From contig NZ_JAENIL010000004.1 of assembly GCF_016595505.1 (NCBI RefSeq), positions 62,001-126,000 of the forward strand: a DNA stretch of 64,000 bases, given 5' to 3'. The position numbers and the translations under genes are program-made. This DNA comes from Pelagicoccus mobilis. GTDB taxonomy: Bacteria > Verrucomicrobiota > Verrucomicrobiia > Opitutales > Opitutaceae. Positions 27,629-36,438 of this stretch are shown here, piece by piece (position 1 is the stretch's first letter; every line of letters begins with the position of its first letter). The notes beneath the pieces were generated by a model, which worked only from the letters and a program-made list of their open reading frames with translations, did not search any database and was not told where the DNA came from.

Positions 27629-30600
27629 TTAAAAGTCGATTGTAGTGGTGATCATGAACTTCTTTTCAGGAGCTGCACGAACGATCGCCATTTCGCCATC
27701 TGGGTTGATAGCAACTGGGATTGGATCGTCGTCACCCAAGACGTTCTGCAGATTCAGCTGGATCTTGAATGGCATTTGGTCGCCGCCAATCTTTGTCTTG
27801 TAGCTGAACCATAGGTCACCGCGGATATCGGAACCACCCATGAATGGATCGGCGATAACTGGTACGAAGTTTCCGGATACAGGATCTTGCATGATCGGGT
27901 AACCGAGAGAAACGTCGTCCTGCCAGCGGAGTGAACCACCAACGCCGAAGCCCTTCATGCGGCCGTCTCTGAAGTTGTAGTTAGTAACCATGTTCCAACG
28001 CCACTTACGCAGCTCGGTGCTAACAGTACCTTCCTTCGTCGCTGCAGCAGCGAGAGGGTTGGTCGCTTCGAGCCAACGGTTTCTGATGAGTACCGCTCCA
28101 CCTTCGTACATGTCCCAAACCTGGTCGCCGTACTGGTCGAAGTTGGCCTTGATCTCTTCTGTGAACTGGAAGAGCTCAGATAGACCGTTGCCGAATGTGC
28201 TTTCGGTCTTCGCAGCGTTGAAGCTGACGCGCCAGCTCTTGGTTGGGTTGAAGGTAGCTTCGAATTCGAAACCTTCGGATACGATGTCAGCGACTGAAGT
28301 CAGACCGCGGATTGGATCTGTTTCGATCTTCTCGTAACCCTCATCATCGAGGACGAGACGTGGGTTGAGAGCCTTAACAGTGGACTCTGGCATTGCATCG
28401 AAGAGGAAGAAGTTGATCGCCTCGTCGAAGCTGTTGAACGGTCCAGTTGCACCTTCGTAGAACTCAGCGTTTGGATTGTCTGGATCACCCCAGCCCTGCT
28501 CCTCGAATGAGAATGCAGTGTGCTCTGGATTGTCGTCCACGAGAGACTTGAGGTACTGGTTCTTCTTCTGAAGCCAACGTTCCGCCCAGCCCTTTGGCCA
28601 AGTGAAGGCCCACAGGCTGCCTGTGATGTTTCGGTTCGTTACGCCCTTGCTGGTTGTTTCGTACCAGTTGAAGCGGAGGTTAACCTTGTCTTCCGCCAAA
28701 CGAACGGAAAAGCCCATTTCCTCTGTTTCACCAGATGGTGACGGGAGAACGCTTCCGTAGATGTCACGTTGAACAGCCTTCGGGTTGAAGTTCTCGGATT
28801 CCGAGTAGTGAACACTGAACTCTGGCTTGCCTGGAAGGGCGTCGGTCCAGTCTGCTGGGACGTGTAGAACCGCCTGCGCAGTGGTTGTTTGGCCTGACTC
28901 TTCGAGTGAGGGCATAGGACCTTCTGCCCAAGGGAGGTTTGTTGGAGCTCCTACTGGACGTGTTTCGTCGTTGCCATTGATCCAGTTGTCGTAGCTGGCT
29001 GCGAGGTCTGCACCTGAGTTGTCAGCGACTCCTGTTACGCGATTCGAAACTTCCGTGATGGCCCAAGCCTTCGCGGTGTCTTCACGCCAACCGTAGGTTG
29101 CAACGAGGTGTCCTTCGAGGAAGCGACTCTGAAGAGTAAGACCTTCGGAGTCAACTTCTTGCTTGTTAGCTGAAGGCCACTTATCCCAACGATCAACCGT
29201 AGCTGTACCGATACGGATTTCGTTGTCCGCTGGATTGCCGTTGTTCTCGAAGTAGTAGTTGGTGAAGGTCTGGCCTTCAACCGGTACTTGGATCTGCATT
29301 GGACGCTGATAGAGCTTCAGTCCAGATGGATCATCTACGTCGAGGTTAGATGGGCCGATGTAAGCATGGAAGAACATCTGACCGCCCCAACCTGCTGGAT
29401 CTCCAGGCTTGTAGGATTGGTTCGGGTCGGAGTCTGTGTTCCATGACCAGAGCTTGCTGCTGCTCTTGTTGTTTTGCTCCCAAGCGGAAGCCAAACCAGT
29501 GAGGGTGTGCTTACCGAACCACTTTGTCCAACCGTCAGACTCGGTGAAGTCGTGCTCCACGAACGCTGTCAAACGCTGGGTCTTGTAGTTGTTTTCGTAG
29601 TGCTTGGTAGGATCGTATACACCTGCGAAGAACGGACGGCCCAAGTTTGGATTGAGCTCACCGTTGGTGAGGTACTTGGAGTTGTCGATCTTAACGGAAG
29701 AGTAGATGTGGCGTCCCATTGGGAAGAAACGCTCATTTCCGTAAGTCTGGTCGTCGAACGCGAGTTCTACGCCAGCTTTGTTGCCCCAAAAACCTTGGCG
29801 AAGCGTGAAGTTATGAGAATCGTAGTCGTGATTCACATACTGAGCATCGCCTTGGATGAGCATCTTTTCCCAGTTGTAGATGTTCTTGTCCGAAATGACC
29901 TGGCGCTTGAAGCCATAGCTTCCGTAGGCAGCGAGCGGACCGTTTTGGTGTGGAATCCAGAGTGGATTCCAGCCTGGTGTCTGCAAACCTTCGGAATTGA
30001 TGAAGGCGCCGGAAGTCGCGTGCAGTACGCCGACGTCTGCGAATTTGCCGCTGTCATAACCAACGTCTACTTCGCCAGTCGCGCCGTCAAAGACGATTGA
30101 ATACGCGCCCCACATTGAAGGCTGCGAGCGATGGCGGTAGCCTTCTGGAGTTGTTCCGCCAACTGGATCCTCGATCCACTTGCTTGCGTAGTTGGCCTGC
30201 CAGTTGTTCCAGTCGCCTTCCCACCAGTTCACAGGCTTCTTGCCAGTGATTTCGTAGGCGGCCTGGGAACCGGGAGCGTTCCACCAATGCGAATAGGTAT
30301 CGAACATTGGCATTGTATCCGGTGGCGTGCCTCGGACCTGAGCGTTTTCGTAGGAAGCTTCGAACTCAGTTGCTCCGAGCCATTCTACGTTTTCGTTCTT
30401 GAAAATTTTAGCTGCTACAGTTGCGGAGAAGCGGTTGTCCTTTTCGTAGGTTGGCTTCTGGCGGAACTTAATGTGCTCGTGCATTCCGTTGAAACGAACA
30501 GCGAGACGATCTTCGATCAGCACGCGATTCATATCCAAGGTGCCACGGTAGGAACCATGAGAGCCAACACGGACGGAAACCTGGTTCTTGTCGCCTCCGT

Positions 30601-31192
30601 AGTGAGCCTTCTTCATGGCGCTGTCTACGACACCACCAGGCTCACCGATACCGAAGAGCACCGAGTTAGGACCACGGCTGATTGTAACCGCTTCCGTATT
30701 ATAGGAGTCGAAACCGATCCATGAAGGAGAGAGGAAAAGGTCGCGAGTGGCTGCGGCGCTGCTCAAACCACGTACACGGCTGTTGCCGACTGGGTTTGCG
30801 CGTCCAACCTCATTGTTGACGTTCACGTCACCAGCTGCTGCACCGGAACCGGCGTAGTTACCGGAAGCACCACCGACTTCAGTGCTCGTAGTATACGAGA
30901 GAAGCTCTTCGATGTTGGTTGCTCCAGTGTCCTCGAGGAACTCCTTAGTCGCAACCTGGATCGCGGAACCGACGTCCTTGAGCGAGGTTTTGATACGGGT
31001 TCCAGCGAGAGTGCTGGTGGCACGGTAACCATCTTGGTCATCACTGGATACCGTGAATGGGCTCAGCTCGAAGATCTCCTCCTCTTCGTCTTCGGCTTGC
31101 GAAAACGCGAGTGGAGCTACGAGCAGCGCCAGTCCTGCGGCAGTCAAAGAGCGACGCCAAGGACTTAGGTTATGGGGGGCATGTTTTATCAT
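27629..31192 (-). CDS. Large TonB-dependent receptor (SusC-like, no SusD partner)
   Basis: This outer-membrane receptor has 1187 residues from ATG 31192, which gives a well-formed signal peptide (RRSLTAAGLALLVAPLAFSQA); the frame could extend 13 residues further upstream. Next come an acidic run and the motif IFELSPFTVSSDDQDGYRAT, nearly the same as in the receptor at 5383, then the plug (TLAGTRIKTSLKDVG; ISRGPNSVLFGIGEPGG) and a large beta-barrel. The C-terminus is MITTTIDF with a terminal Phe, as in typical porin-like barrels. No SusD gene adjoins it. It is monocistronic: terminator below, 505 gene-free bases above. Its substrate is probably glycan-derived; the fucose cluster upstream is on the same strand but has its own terminator. 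Confidence 0.93.
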   Translation of the reverse strand: MIKHAPHNLSPWRRSLTAAGLALLVAPLAFSQAEDEEEEIFELSPFTVSSDDQDGYRATSTLAGTRIKTSLKDVGSAIQVATKEFLEDTGATNIEELLSYTTSTEVGGASGNYAGSGAAAGDVNVNNEVGRANPVGNSRVRGLSSAAATRDLFLSPSWIGFDSYNTEAVTISRGPNSVLFGIGEPGGVVDSAMKKAHYGGDKNQVSVRVGSHGSYRGTLDMNRVLIEDRLAVRFNGMHEHIKFRQKPTYEKDNRFSATVAAKIFKNENVEWLGATEFEASYENAQVRGTPPDTMPMFDTYSHWWNAPGSQAAYEITGKKPVNWWEGDWNNWQANYASKWIEDPVGGTTPEGYRHRSQPSMWGAYSIVFDGATGEVDVGYDSGKFADVGVLHATSGAFINSEGLQTPGWNPLWIPHQNGPLAAYGSYGFKRQVISDKNIYNWEKMLIQGDAQYVNHDYDSHNFTLRQGFWGNKAGVELAFDDQTYGNERFFPMGRHIYSSVKIDNSKYLTNGELNPNLGRPFFAGVYDPTKHYENNYKTQRLTAFVEHDFTESDGWTKWFGKHTLTGLASAWEQNNKSSSKLWSWNTDSDPNQSYKPGDPAGWGGQMFFHAYIGPSNLDVDDPSGLKLYQRPMQIQVPVEGQTFTNYYFENNGNPADNEIRIGTATVDRWDKWPSANKQEVDSEGLTLQSRFLEGHLVATYGWREDTAKAWAITEVSNRVTGVADNSGADLAASYDNWINGNDETRPVGAPTNLPWAEGPMPSLEESGQTTTAQAVLHVPADWTDALPGKPEFSVHYSESENFNPKAVQRDIYGSVLPSPSGETEEMGFSVRLAEDKVNLRFNWYETTSKGVTNRNITGSLWAFTWPKGWAERWLQKKNQYLKSLVDDNPEHTAFSFEEQGWGDPDNPNAEFYEGATGPFNSFDEAINFFLFDAMPESTVKALNPRLVLDDEGYEKIETDPIRGLTSVADIVSEGFEFEATFNPTKSWRVSFNAAKTESTFGNGLSELFQFTEEIKANFDQYGDQVWDMYEGGAVLIRNRWLEATNPLAAAATKEGTVSTELRKWRWNMVTNYNFRDGRMKGFGVGGSLRWQDDVSLGYPIMQDPVSGNFVPVIADPFMGGSDIRGDLWFSYKTKIGGDQMPFKIQLNLQNVLGDDDPIPVAINPDGEMAIVRAAPEKKFMITTTIDF

Positions 31193-31430
31193 AATGTAAA
31201 CAAGTTCTAGGTTTGTGTACCCGGGACCCATTTTTCCTTTGATCGGGGCAGATGACCGTTGTCTTGGAATAGCAGGGAGTTTGGCAAAATCTCCTAGAAG
31301 GAGGCCGCTAACGAACTACTTTCGCGGACTAGAGGCGCTACGTTTCCAACGTGGGGTAGATGGGGAATTTCTCGGGATGCAAACATACTAGCGCTTTGCC
31401 CGCTTCCGGTGCCTTGTAACTCGTAACACC

Positions 31431-31438
31431 TTGCGCAA
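31431..31438. promoter_or_regulatory. TTGCGCAA palindrome, candidate LacI-type operator core
   Basis: A perfect eight-base palindrome with a central CG lies about 240 bases upstream of the receptor start codon. Outer symmetry is only partial. No LacI gene is present in the window, so this is tentative. Confidence 0.2.
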
Positions 31439-31642
31439 CGTTACGTAAACACACTTAAAACCACTGAAATACAGAGACTTACATCAACTCCCTTTAATTG
31501 CGCACAATCCTCAAAATCCCCAATTTTCTCTTTTGATACCTCACGAAAAGAGAGATTCCGGTTGACCAAAATGGAGAGAATTCGCGCCGCATGGCATTCC
31601 TGAACTACTGGAATTTGCTGCCTTTGACAGATTTGTGGATAC

Positions 31643-31672
31643 GAAAAAACGCATGCCGACGAAGGCATGCGT
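31643..31672 (-). terminator. Rho-independent terminator of the leftward fucose operon
   Basis: On the minus strand, ACGCATGCC and GGCATGCGT form a perfect nine-base stem with a six-base loop, followed by TTTTTT. It lies 26 bases after the SDR stop codon. Confidence 0.88.
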
Positions 31673-31697
31673 TCGCATTAAAAAGTCGCTTTAACTG

Positions 31698-32459
31698 CTA
31701 CCGCCCCATCCAGCCGCCATCGACTGTCATGATCGTTCCGTGAACGTAGGATGCCGCATCCGAAGAAAGGAAAACCGCCGGTCCCTTGAAATCCTCAGGC
31801 TTCCCCCAGCGACCTGCTGGAATGCGAGCCAGAATCTGCTGGCTGCGAACAGGGTCGTTGCGGAGCGCTTCAGTGACATCCGTATCGATGTAGCCGGGAG
31901 CGATGGCGTTCACGTTAACGCCCTTCCCGGCCCACTCGTTGGCGAAGGCCATGGTAAGCTGGCCGATTCCTCCTTTGCTCGCAGCATAGCCAGGAACCGT
32001 GAGTCCACCTTGAAAGGTGAGCAACGAAGCAGTGAAAACGATTTTGCCAGAACCGCGCTCAACCATGCCTTTGCCAATCTCTCGCGTAAGGAGGAATTGG
32101 GCGTTCAGGTTGATGTCGATCACCTTGTCCCATTGCTCGTCGGTGTGCTCGGCCGCTGGCGCTCGCTCGATCGTGCCTGCGTTATTGATCAAAATATCGA
32201 TTCGCGGATGATCGCGCTGCACCCTCTCGACGAAAGCGTAGAGGGAGTCTCGCTTCGAGAAATCGCAAGAATAGGCGTAGAACGAACGTCCGTAGGAATT
32301 GACCGCCTTCTGTACCTCGCTGCCATCCGCTTCTAGCGTGGAGCTTACTCCGATGATGTCCGCTCCTGCTTCGGCAAGAGCTTCCGCCATCGCTTTTCCT
32401 ATGCCGCGCTTACATCCGGTGATGAGCGCTACTTTTCCTGTCAGGCTGAAACTGTCCAT
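31698..32459 (-). CDS. Short-chain dehydrogenase/reductase, KduD-like
   Basis: This 253-residue classical SDR has the NAD-binding motif TGCKRGIG (14-21), NNAG (92-95) and catalytic Ser145, Tyr158 and Lys162 (YAASK). The segments VNAIAPGYIDTDVTEALRND and ILARIPAGRWGKPEDFKGP closely match KduD, the 2-keto-3-deoxygluconate 5-dehydrogenase of uronate catabolism. In this cluster, next to an alpha-L-fucosidase and a sugar lactonase, an equally good role is oxidation of 2-keto-3-deoxy-L-fuconate or of L-fucose itself. It is last in the leftward operon, nine bases after the GH29 gene, and closed by a terminator. SDR assignment is certain; the substrate is inferred. Confidence 0.88.
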   Translation of the reverse strand: MDSFSLTGKVALITGCKRGIGKAMAEALAEAGADIIGVSSTLEADGSEVQKAVNSYGRSFYAYSCDFSKRDSLYAFVERVQRDHPRIDILINNAGTIERAPAAEHTDEQWDKVIDINLNAQFLLTREIGKGMVERGSGKIVFTASLLTFQGGLTVPGYAASKGGIGQLTMAFANEWAGKGVNVNAIAPGYIDTDVTEALRNDPVRSQQILARIPAGRWGKPEDFKGPAVFLSSDAASYVHGTIMTVDGGWMGR

Positions 32460-32468
32460 ATTTAAACA

Positions 32469-33926
32469 TTAAAGTATGGATAATCTCAGTACATAGGCAT
32501 GCTTGCAAGGGCGTTCCGGCGGGAGTTTAACGTTGAGGCTTTCGTCGTCTCGGTCGAACTGGAGTTCACCGTCGCATCCAACAAGCTCGATTCGTTCGAT
32601 CGTCTCGTTCCACTCGATTTGGGAGAGCGACTTGATCTTGATCGTGTCGCCCTTTTCCGGCCAACCAAAAGCGATTGCGTAGAGCTTGCCGTCGTTGGTG
32701 GTGAAGCGAATGTCTTCAGAACAGAAGCCTTCAAAGTCGAGGTCCGCTAGGTGCCCAACTGGCGGTTCGGTCGGTCCTTCCCCAAAACGCAACCAGGGAC
32801 GGGACCCGTAAATCGCCTCCCCGTTTATTTTCAACCAGGTTCCCATTTCGCGCAAAATCGTTTTCTGCTCCTCGGGAATCGTACCGTCGGCTGCGGGCGC
32901 GAGGTTCAGAAGCAGGTTTCCGTTTTTGCTCACGATATCGATAAAGTCGTGCAGGATGCGATCAGTCGAATAGTAGCTGATGTCATTGGAGAAACTCCAA
33001 GTATCGGGGGATATTGAAGAGTCGGTCAGCCAAGGCTCTGGGTAGATATCCGGCATTCTGTTTCTCTCCAAATCTACCGTGCCGGTACCAAGCGGCATAT
33101 CCGGGCGTTTAAAAGTGAGAACGTAGTCGAGCCCCTTCTCTTCGGAGTGATTATAGAAATGAGCAGCCATCTCCTGGAGGTATCGCTCAGGCAGTATTTG
33201 CATACGGTTGTCGAACCAGATCAGATCGGGAGAATAACCCTCGACTACTTCCTTGACCTTATCGAGCCACTCTTGGGCAAAGCCTTCCGTCGGCATGGGC
33301 TTGGGTCGCATCGGATCATAGCCTACAATTCCGAACCCCGTCTTCGGCACAGGTGGTCCGTAAAGCCCTTCCAACTCAGGATCGGTCGTATCAGTATTGT
33401 CATCCATTGTTGGATACCATCCCCACTTCCAGTGATGATGGAAGCTGGTCATGTACTTTAGTCCTCTCGAGCGGATCGCCTTCTCCATTTCCGCGACCAC
33501 ATCACGTTTTGGACCCATTTGAGCGGAATTCCATTTTGTTAGCTCGGAATCCCACATCGCGAACCCGTCCGCATGCTCAGCGACAGGCCCGGCAAATTTA
33601 GCGCCCGACTCGACGAATAGGTCGGCCCACTCTTCCGCATCAAAGTTTTCGGCGCCAAAATTCGGGATAAACTCTTTGTATCCATATTCCTTAAGCGACC
33701 CGAACGTTTTTAGGTGATACTTGTTTTGCGGAGAGCCATCGCGGTACATGTTTCTCGAATACCAATCCGTATTCTCTGGCCCGCCGACTGCCGAGTACGG
33801 CCCCCAGTGAGCGTATATGCCAAACTTGGCATCGTGGAACCAGGTTGGGCACTCGTAGGCTTTGAGCGACTCCCAGTTCGCCTCAAAATTCTTTTTATCA
33901 GTATTGTTCGCCGGTGAAGTTGTCAT
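32469..33926 (-). CDS. Alpha-L-fucosidase, GH29, no signal peptide
   Basis: This 485-residue GH29 enzyme starts with WFHDAKFGIYAHWGPYSAVGG after a polar N-terminus, so it is probably cytoplasmic. Other blocks are AEHADGFAMWDSELTKWNS, MGPKRDVVAEME and LIWFDNRM with nucleophile Asp239. A C-terminal beta-sandwich starts near residue 365. A cytoplasmic fucosidase would finish imported oligosaccharides and hand free L-fucose to the oxidative enzymes beside it. It is the middle gene of the leftward operon (39 bases after the Gfo/Idh gene, nine before SDR). The partial exported homologue at 1-700 differs by having a leader and a different loop after HWGPY. Confidence 0.92.
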   Translation of the reverse strand: MTTSPANNTDKKNFEANWESLKAYECPTWFHDAKFGIYAHWGPYSAVGGPENTDWYSRNMYRDGSPQNKYHLKTFGSLKEYGYKEFIPNFGAENFDAEEWADLFVESGAKFAGPVAEHADGFAMWDSELTKWNSAQMGPKRDVVAEMEKAIRSRGLKYMTSFHHHWKWGWYPTMDDNTDTTDPELEGLYGPPVPKTGFGIVGYDPMRPKPMPTEGFAQEWLDKVKEVVEGYSPDLIWFDNRMQILPERYLQEMAAHFYNHSEEKGLDYVLTFKRPDMPLGTGTVDLERNRMPDIYPEPWLTDSSISPDTWSFSNDISYYSTDRILHDFIDIVSKNGNLLLNLAPAADGTIPEEQKTILREMGTWLKINGEAIYGSRPWLRFGEGPTEPPVGHLADLDFEGFCSEDIRFTTNDGKLYAIAFGWPEKGDTIKIKSLSQIEWNETIERIELVGCDGELQFDRDDESLNVKLPPERPCKHAYVLRLSIL

Positions 33927-33965
33927 AGAAATCGATCTAATTTCAGAATCTTTTTGTGTAATCTC

Positions 33966-35033
33966 CTACAGGACAGGAATGGGAGTGGAGCCTCCATCGC
34001 TTGAAGAATAGGCTGCTTCTACGCAGGCCATCGTTTTCGCCACGTCCTCGACATCTGTAGCCATATGATCCGAAGATCCTTCCGCGTACCGCATGACTTC
34101 AGCCATGCTGCCGATGAAGGCTTCCGGAAACCAAGACCCCTCGATCTCAACTGATTGCCAGACTGGTTCCTTGCCTTCCTCCAGAATGCAGTACTCAAAG
34201 CTGTCCTCTTCGCCAACCGGGTAGTTTTTAAGCAATCCGAACTTTGCAATGATCGCCCCTTTGCTTCCTTCCCATTTGATGAAGCTTTCCTGGTTTCTTG
34301 AACCGAAACGGTGATCGTGGTTCGTAGAGATTGATGCACGAAGCTTTTCCCCGTATTCAAAAATAAGAGACGTGCGGGTTGAGGAAAGATCCGTATGCGG
34401 ATTTCCGCAGGTTTTTGCCCAGAGCCCGGAAGGATCCCCAAGGAAACTTCTCAGCAAGTCGATGTAGTGTACGCTGTGCTGCTGTATTTCCAAACGTGGA
34501 TGATGCATCACATTCGGAAACAAGGACCACGGGGTCTCTACCGAAACTCGGACTTCCATATCGTAGAGCTCTCCGATCAAGCCCTTTGAAACGATATCGC
34601 GAGCCGCCATCACAAATGGAGCAAACCGCAACTGGCAATTGATGGCCGCCTTCAGCTTTTTCCTTCTGCAAACCTCTAGGATCGCTTTGGTTTGCTCCAG
34701 GTCGTCACCCATGGGCTTTTGTATAAGCACAGGGGCGCCGTCTGGGAGTTGTTCCAGAGCCGCCACGAACTGGTTTGGCATCAGCGTTATGTCAAATACC
34801 GCGTTGCTCGGAGCGGCGGCTACAGCCTCTTCCACCGAATCATAGACGTTTGGTATGTCGAAATCCTTGGCTAACGCTTCCGCGCGTGCACGTGTCCGAT
34901 TCGTGATTCCATGCACCTTAAATCCAGCTTGACGATAGGCTGGCAAATGCGCGTCGCGCACGATACCTCCTGCCCCAATGATTACGATAGGATAGCCGTT
35001 TTGCGGCAGTTCTGGTTTATAGGAAATTTCCAT
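33966..35033 (-). CDS. Cytoplasmic Gfo/Idh/MocA oxidoreductase
   Basis: This 355-residue protein lacks a leader. It has the Rossmann fingerprint VIIGAGGIVRDAHLPAY and the conserved QKPMGDD (EKP-type block with catalytic Lys), followed by the C-terminal sheet domain with HHPRLEIQQHSVHYIDLL. Gfo/Idh enzymes oxidise or reduce sugars and inositols with NAD(P). As first gene of the leftward operon, divergent from iclR, it is a candidate for the first oxidation step on L-fucose (fucose to fuconolactone) or for reduction of a derived ketone. The family block reads QKP instead of EKP, a small deviation. The family is clear; the substrate is inferred from the operon. Confidence 0.85.
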   Translation of the reverse strand: MEISYKPELPQNGYPIVIIGAGGIVRDAHLPAYRQAGFKVHGITNRTRARAEALAKDFDIPNVYDSVEEAVAAAPSNAVFDITLMPNQFVAALEQLPDGAPVLIQKPMGDDLEQTKAILEVCRRKKLKAAINCQLRFAPFVMAARDIVSKGLIGELYDMEVRVSVETPWSLFPNVMHHPRLEIQQHSVHYIDLLRSFLGDPSGLWAKTCGNPHTDLSSTRTSLIFEYGEKLRASISTNHDHRFGSRNQESFIKWEGSKGAIIAKFGLLKNYPVGEEDSFEYCILEEGKEPVWQSVEIEGSWFPEAFIGSMAEVMRYAEGSSDHMATDVEDVAKTMACVEAAYSSSDGGSTPIPVL

Positions 35034-35160
35034 AACACGAGAAGTGAAGGTTTGGTCAGATGTCCGCTAGATCCCGTACTTAGATTGTTGGTTGACATAC
35101 GAGACGCGTTGGGGTTTTAAATATAAAAATAGTTTTCACTGAGAAACACATCTTCCGTCA
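35034..35160. promoter_or_regulatory. Divergent promoter region of the fucose cluster
   Basis: These 127 bases separate the oppositely directed Gfo/Idh and iclR genes, so IclR autoregulation and control of both operons would act here. The iclR-proximal third is AT-rich (TTTTAAATATAAAAA). GTTTTCACTGAGAAAC (35132-35147) has symmetric ends only; no strong palindrome is visible. Confidence 0.45.
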
Positions 35161-35928
35161 ATGAAAAACGAGAACAAGTACGCAGCTCCCGCGTTAGACA
35201 AAGGTTTGGACATCCTTGAGTACTTATCTTCGATTGGATCTCCACAGTCGCAAGCAGAGGTCGCGGATGCGCTTGGTCGAACTCCTGCCGAAATCTTCCG
35301 GATGTTGGCCCGTCTAGAATATAGAGGATACATCATTCGGGATCCGATGTCGGGGAAGTATCATCTTTCACTGAAGCTCTACCACCTCAGCCATACTCAC
35401 TCGCCGGTCGAGTCCCTTCGGAGAGCTTCGCTTCCCGCGATGCAGGATTTGGCAAACAAGTCAGGGCATTCCGTGCACTTATCGGTTTTGGACCAGGGAG
35501 CTCTTCTCGTCGTTGCCCAAGCCAAAAGTCCAAGTCCTGTTTCGCTGTCTATCGCAGAGGGCAGTCGCTTTCCACTGTCTACCACAACGTCGGGAATGTT
35601 GCTACTCGCGAACATGGGTTATTTGGAGCGCGAAGATTTTCTATCTTTAGACGAAGCCTATCTCGGATGGAGCAAAAAACGCCAAAAGGACTATCGCCAA
35701 AAACTGGATACGATTCAGCAGAGCGGGCATGCCTGCGCGGATAGCGAGATAACTCAAGGGGTCACGGATATCGCCGCCCCTATCGGCAAAGAAGGAGGGT
35801 CGCTTCTCGCAAGCTTAGCGATTTCGACAGTCTCGTCCATCGTCGGGACTAAAAGACTAAGCACCGAGGAACTTATAAAGGCAGCGGTCGAAACGGCTGA
35901 CCGAATTAGTGAAGCAAACGGAATTTAA
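35161..35928 (+). CDS. IclR-family transcriptional regulator
   Basis: This 255-residue regulator has an N-terminal winged helix (about 10-75; SQAEVADALGRTPAEIFRML is the HTH) and a C-terminal effector-binding domain of the IclR type (LASLAISTVSSIVG near the end; SGHSVHLSVLDQGALLVV in the middle). IclR proteins usually repress or activate a neighbouring sugar- or aromatic-acid operon in response to a pathway metabolite. It stands at the head of the rightward operon, six bases before the MaoC gene, and is divergent from the Gfo/Idh-GH29-SDR operon, so it probably controls both. The effector may be a fucose-derived acid (inferred). Confidence 0.92.
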   Translation: MKNENKYAAPALDKGLDILEYLSSIGSPQSQAEVADALGRTPAEIFRMLARLEYRGYIIRDPMSGKYHLSLKLYHLSHTHSPVESLRRASLPAMQDLANKSGHSVHLSVLDQGALLVVAQAKSPSPVSLSIAEGSRFPLSTTTSGMLLLANMGYLEREDFLSLDEAYLGWSKKRQKDYRQKLDTIQQSGHACADSEITQGVTDIAAPIGKEGGSLLASLAISTVSSIVGTKRLSTEELIKAAVETADRISEANGI

Positions 35929-35934
35929 TAAGAA

Positions 35935-36390
35935 ATGATAACAAAAACAATCTACTTCGAAGACTATCAAGTCGGCTTCTCGCGCGAAACATTCGGACGC
36001 ACGATTACGGAATCCGACATCCTCACGCACGCCGGGCAGACCAGCGACTTCTATCCCCACCACATGGATAAGGAGTGGTGCGCGACCCAGCCATTTAAGC
36101 GCCGGATTGCTCATGGAACCCTGATTTTCTCGGTGGCAGTCGGCATGACGGCTGGCGACATTAATCCGGTAGCCATGTCCTATGGCTACGATCGCTTACG
36201 CTTCATACGGCCAGTGCATATAGGCGATACGATTTACACGAAAGCCACCATAACTGAAAAGCGCGACCACAAGCGTCCCTCGCACGGGATCGCAGTTGAG
36301 AAATTGGAGGTTACGAACCAGAACAAGGAGACTGTGATGGTTTGCGAACACATCTACCTCGTGGAGCGAAAGCAGCCCTTGGAGGCGTAA
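35935..36390 (+). CDS. MaoC-like hotdog-fold hydratase/dehydratase
   Basis: This 151-residue single-hotdog protein has the R-specific hydratase catalytic motif D-x-x-P-x-H (SDFYPHHMD; Asp38 and His43), then [14 protein letters not shown] and [19 protein letters not shown]. MaoC-type proteins hydrate or dehydrate enoyl thioesters or related substrates such as mesaconyl-CoA. In this sugar operon, six bases after iclR and 48 before the lactonase gene, no CoA-dependent enzyme is nearby. It may therefore act on a free sugar acid or its keto derivative, perhaps supplying the dehydratase step that is otherwise missing. That function is inference. An alternative is a promiscuous or CoA-linked downstream step. 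Confidence 0.85.
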   Translation: MITKTIYFEDYQVGFSRETFGRTITESDILTHAGQTSDFYPHHMDKEWCATQPFKRRIAHGTLIFSVAVGMTAGDINPVAMSYGYDRLRFIRPVHIGDTIYTKATITEKRDHKRPSHGIAVEKLEVTNQNKETVMVCEHIYLVERKQPLEA

Positions 36391-36438
36391 GTAGGTTTTA
36401 CCTATAAATCACGCTCTCGCCCCAACTCCCCTAAAGCA

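Larger units (their letters stand above)
31193..31697. promoter_or_regulatory. Gene-free region upstream of large TonB receptor
   Basis: These 505 bases hold the terminator of the SDR operon (31643-31672) and the promoter region of the receptor gene. The notable element is TTGCGCAA at 31431-31438, flanked by partly symmetric bases, which resembles the core of LacI-family operators. A minus-strand frame of 75 codons at 31441-31668 has no coding signs, and it runs through the terminator. Confidence 0.45.

Noticed and set aside
29474-30724. Plus-strand open frames of about 200 codons
   Set aside because: Both lie entirely within the large TonB receptor on the minus strand and show no independent features.
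31441-31668. Possible small gene of 75 codons on the minus strand
   Set aside because: Its coding region runs into the SDR terminator, and it has no ribosome-binding site or recognisable composition.
31740-32336. Plus-strand open frame of 198 codons
   Set aside because: It is antisense to the SDR gene, whose catalytic residues are all present.
31698-32459. Assignment of the SDR as KduD of uronate catabolism
   Set aside because: Sequence resemblance is strong, but no uronate lyase, KduI or KDG kinase gene is near, whereas fucose-type enzymes are; I kept the name KduD-like without gene symbol.
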